This document shows positions 63,406-64,000 of a stretch of 64,000 nt of DNA, piece by piece. The DNA is taken from the NCBI GenBank assembly GCA_965205385.1, contig CBDBGS010000008.1, positions 558,001 through 622,000 on the forward strand. The letters run 5' to 3'. A program made the position numbers and the translations under genes. A model generated the notes under the pieces. The model saw nothing but the letters and a program-made list of their open reading frames with translations. It was not told the origin of the DNA and did no database searches. The stretch is from CATOSP01 sp965205385 (GTDB lineage Bacteria; Chloroflexota; Dehalococcoidia; Lucifugimonadales; UBA3495). The first letter of the stretch is position 1. Each line of letters begins with the position of its first letter.

Positions 63406-64000
63406 ATGACCCCTGAAGCAAGAATGGCACAGGCGATACGGGAGGCGGGGATAAACCACAGAGAGCTGACCGACAACGCCAGGGCGGTATTGCAACGCCG
63501 CTACCTGGGCAAGGACCGGGAGGGCAACGTGCTGGAGAACCCGGAGGCTATGTTCCTACGGGTGGCGAAGAACCTCTCTCAGGCGGAGTTGGAGTACGGA
63601 GCGAGCGAGGAGGAACGCCAGGTCACCGAGGACGAGTTCAACCATGTCATGAGCCGGTTGGAGTTCCTGCCCAACTCTCCCACGCTCATGAACGCGGGGC
63701 GGGAGCTGCAGCAGCTCTCCGCCTGCTTTGTCCTACCGGTAGAGGACTCCCTGGACAGCATCTTCGACGCGGTGAGGAAGACGGCGCTGATCCACAAGAG
63801 CGGCGGAGGCACGGGATTTTCCTTCTCGAAGCTGCGCCCCAAGGGCGACGTGGTGGGATCGACCGGCGGAGTCGCCTCCGGGCCGGTGAGCTTCATCACC
63901 GCCTTCGACGCGGCCACCGAGGTGGTGAAACAGGGCAGCACCCGCCGTGGGGCCAACATGGCCATCCTGAACGTCGACCACCCCGACATCCTGGAATTCA
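63406..64000 (+). CDS. nrdJ: Class II (B12-dependent) ribonucleotide reductase, N-terminal part
   Basis: The gene runs off the window; 198 residues are present. GAGGAGG lies 7 bases before ATG 63406. The NrdJ pattern is clear: FLRVAKNLSQAELEYG, LEFLPNSPTLMNAGRELQQLSACFVLPVEDSLDSIFDAV and TALIHKSGGGTGFSFSKLRPKGDVV, with Cys in LSACF one of the redox-active pair. It reduces ribonucleotides to deoxyribonucleotides with adenosylcobalamin. It would supply dNTPs for element DNA replication. Confidence 0.9.
   Translation, partial: MTPEARMAQAIREAGINHRELTDNARAVLQRRYLGKDREGNVLENPEAMFLRVAKNLSQAELEYGASEEERQVTEDEFNHVMSRLEFLPNSPTLMNAGRELQQLSACFVLPVEDSLDSIFDAVRKTALIHKSGGGTGFSFSKLRPKGDVVGSTGGVASGPVSFITAFDAATEVVKQGSTRRGANMAILNVDHPDILEF

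Noticed and set aside
1..64000. tRNA, rRNA or CRISPR array
   Set aside because: No cloverleaf-like or rRNA-like sequence and no evenly spaced direct repeats were recognised by reading; a tRNA scan could still find one.
50977..64000. Complete prophage or plasmid
   Set aside because: No integrase, terminase, capsid, tail or partition gene is in this part, so only an early module can be claimed.

Overview
The window looks like a chromosomal contig from a Chloroflexota bacterium of the Dehalococcoidia/SAR202 type. This is inference from gene content, not a database result. Single genes for a CaiB/BaiF acyl-CoA transferase, an enolase-superfamily enzyme, an LLM flavin oxidoreductase, a xanthine-dehydrogenase-like Mo subunit, paired sulfite-oxidase-like proteins, MoxR/CoxE and a DnaD-type primosome protein fit that group. 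GC content is high, and GTG and TTG starts are common. No rRNA, tRNA or CRISPR array was found.

Bases 1-50,400 are ordinary chromosome with catabolic genes in short operons. From left to right they hold: the end of an SMP-30-like gene; a radical SAM protein of the spore-photolyase-like family; CocE hydrolase; CoA transferase; a MoxR/CoxE pair; and a long minus-strand block at 9.5-18.5 kb. That block carries two MFS transporters, two sulfite-oxidase-fold molybdoenzymes, a cupin, a four-domain rhodanese, a cyclase-family hydrolase and an ITPase, and reads as a sulfur or organosulfur module. Next come arsenite methyltransferase, PIG-L deacetylase, a TPP-binding protein, an enolase-superfamily enzyme, alcohol dehydrogenase, PcrA helicase, a class V aminotransferase, DUF1015, and a RelE/HigB-type toxin whose antitoxin-like N-terminus runs in frame into an FMN-dependent hydroxyacid oxidase. 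A frameshifted LLM oxidoreductase, the Mo-binding XDH subunit, dodecin, a retropepsin-like protease pair and TenA follow. The housekeeping replication cluster rplI-dnaB-dnaD-dnaC-like (42.5-46.5 kb) includes a helicase loader with two complete DnaC-type ATPase domains. HtrA, dCTP deaminase and a Gfo/Idh oxidoreductase close the chromosomal part.

At about 50,980 a second Gfo/Idh gene is cut off and a different region begins, all on the plus strand and running past the window end. It has phage-type early genes: XRE regulators, a GG-motif protein, an SNF2-type helicase, a recombination-like protein with a Cys cluster, a RepB-like primase, a UvrD-like helicase, a DnaQ-like exonuclease, a DNA adenine methylase, a radical SAM protein and the start of a class II ribonucleotide reductase. 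No integrase, capsid, portal, terminase or tail gene is visible here. The call is an integrated phage-like element whose replication and nucleotide module lies at this end.

Six genes (one chromosomal, five in the island) are broken by single-base indels, nearly all in short homopolymer runs. One of them also carries an in-frame amber codon. These may be assembly errors or real decay. A 250-335 bp MITE-like element with terminal inverted repeats occurs twice, in opposite orientation, near 9.0 and 30.0 kb.
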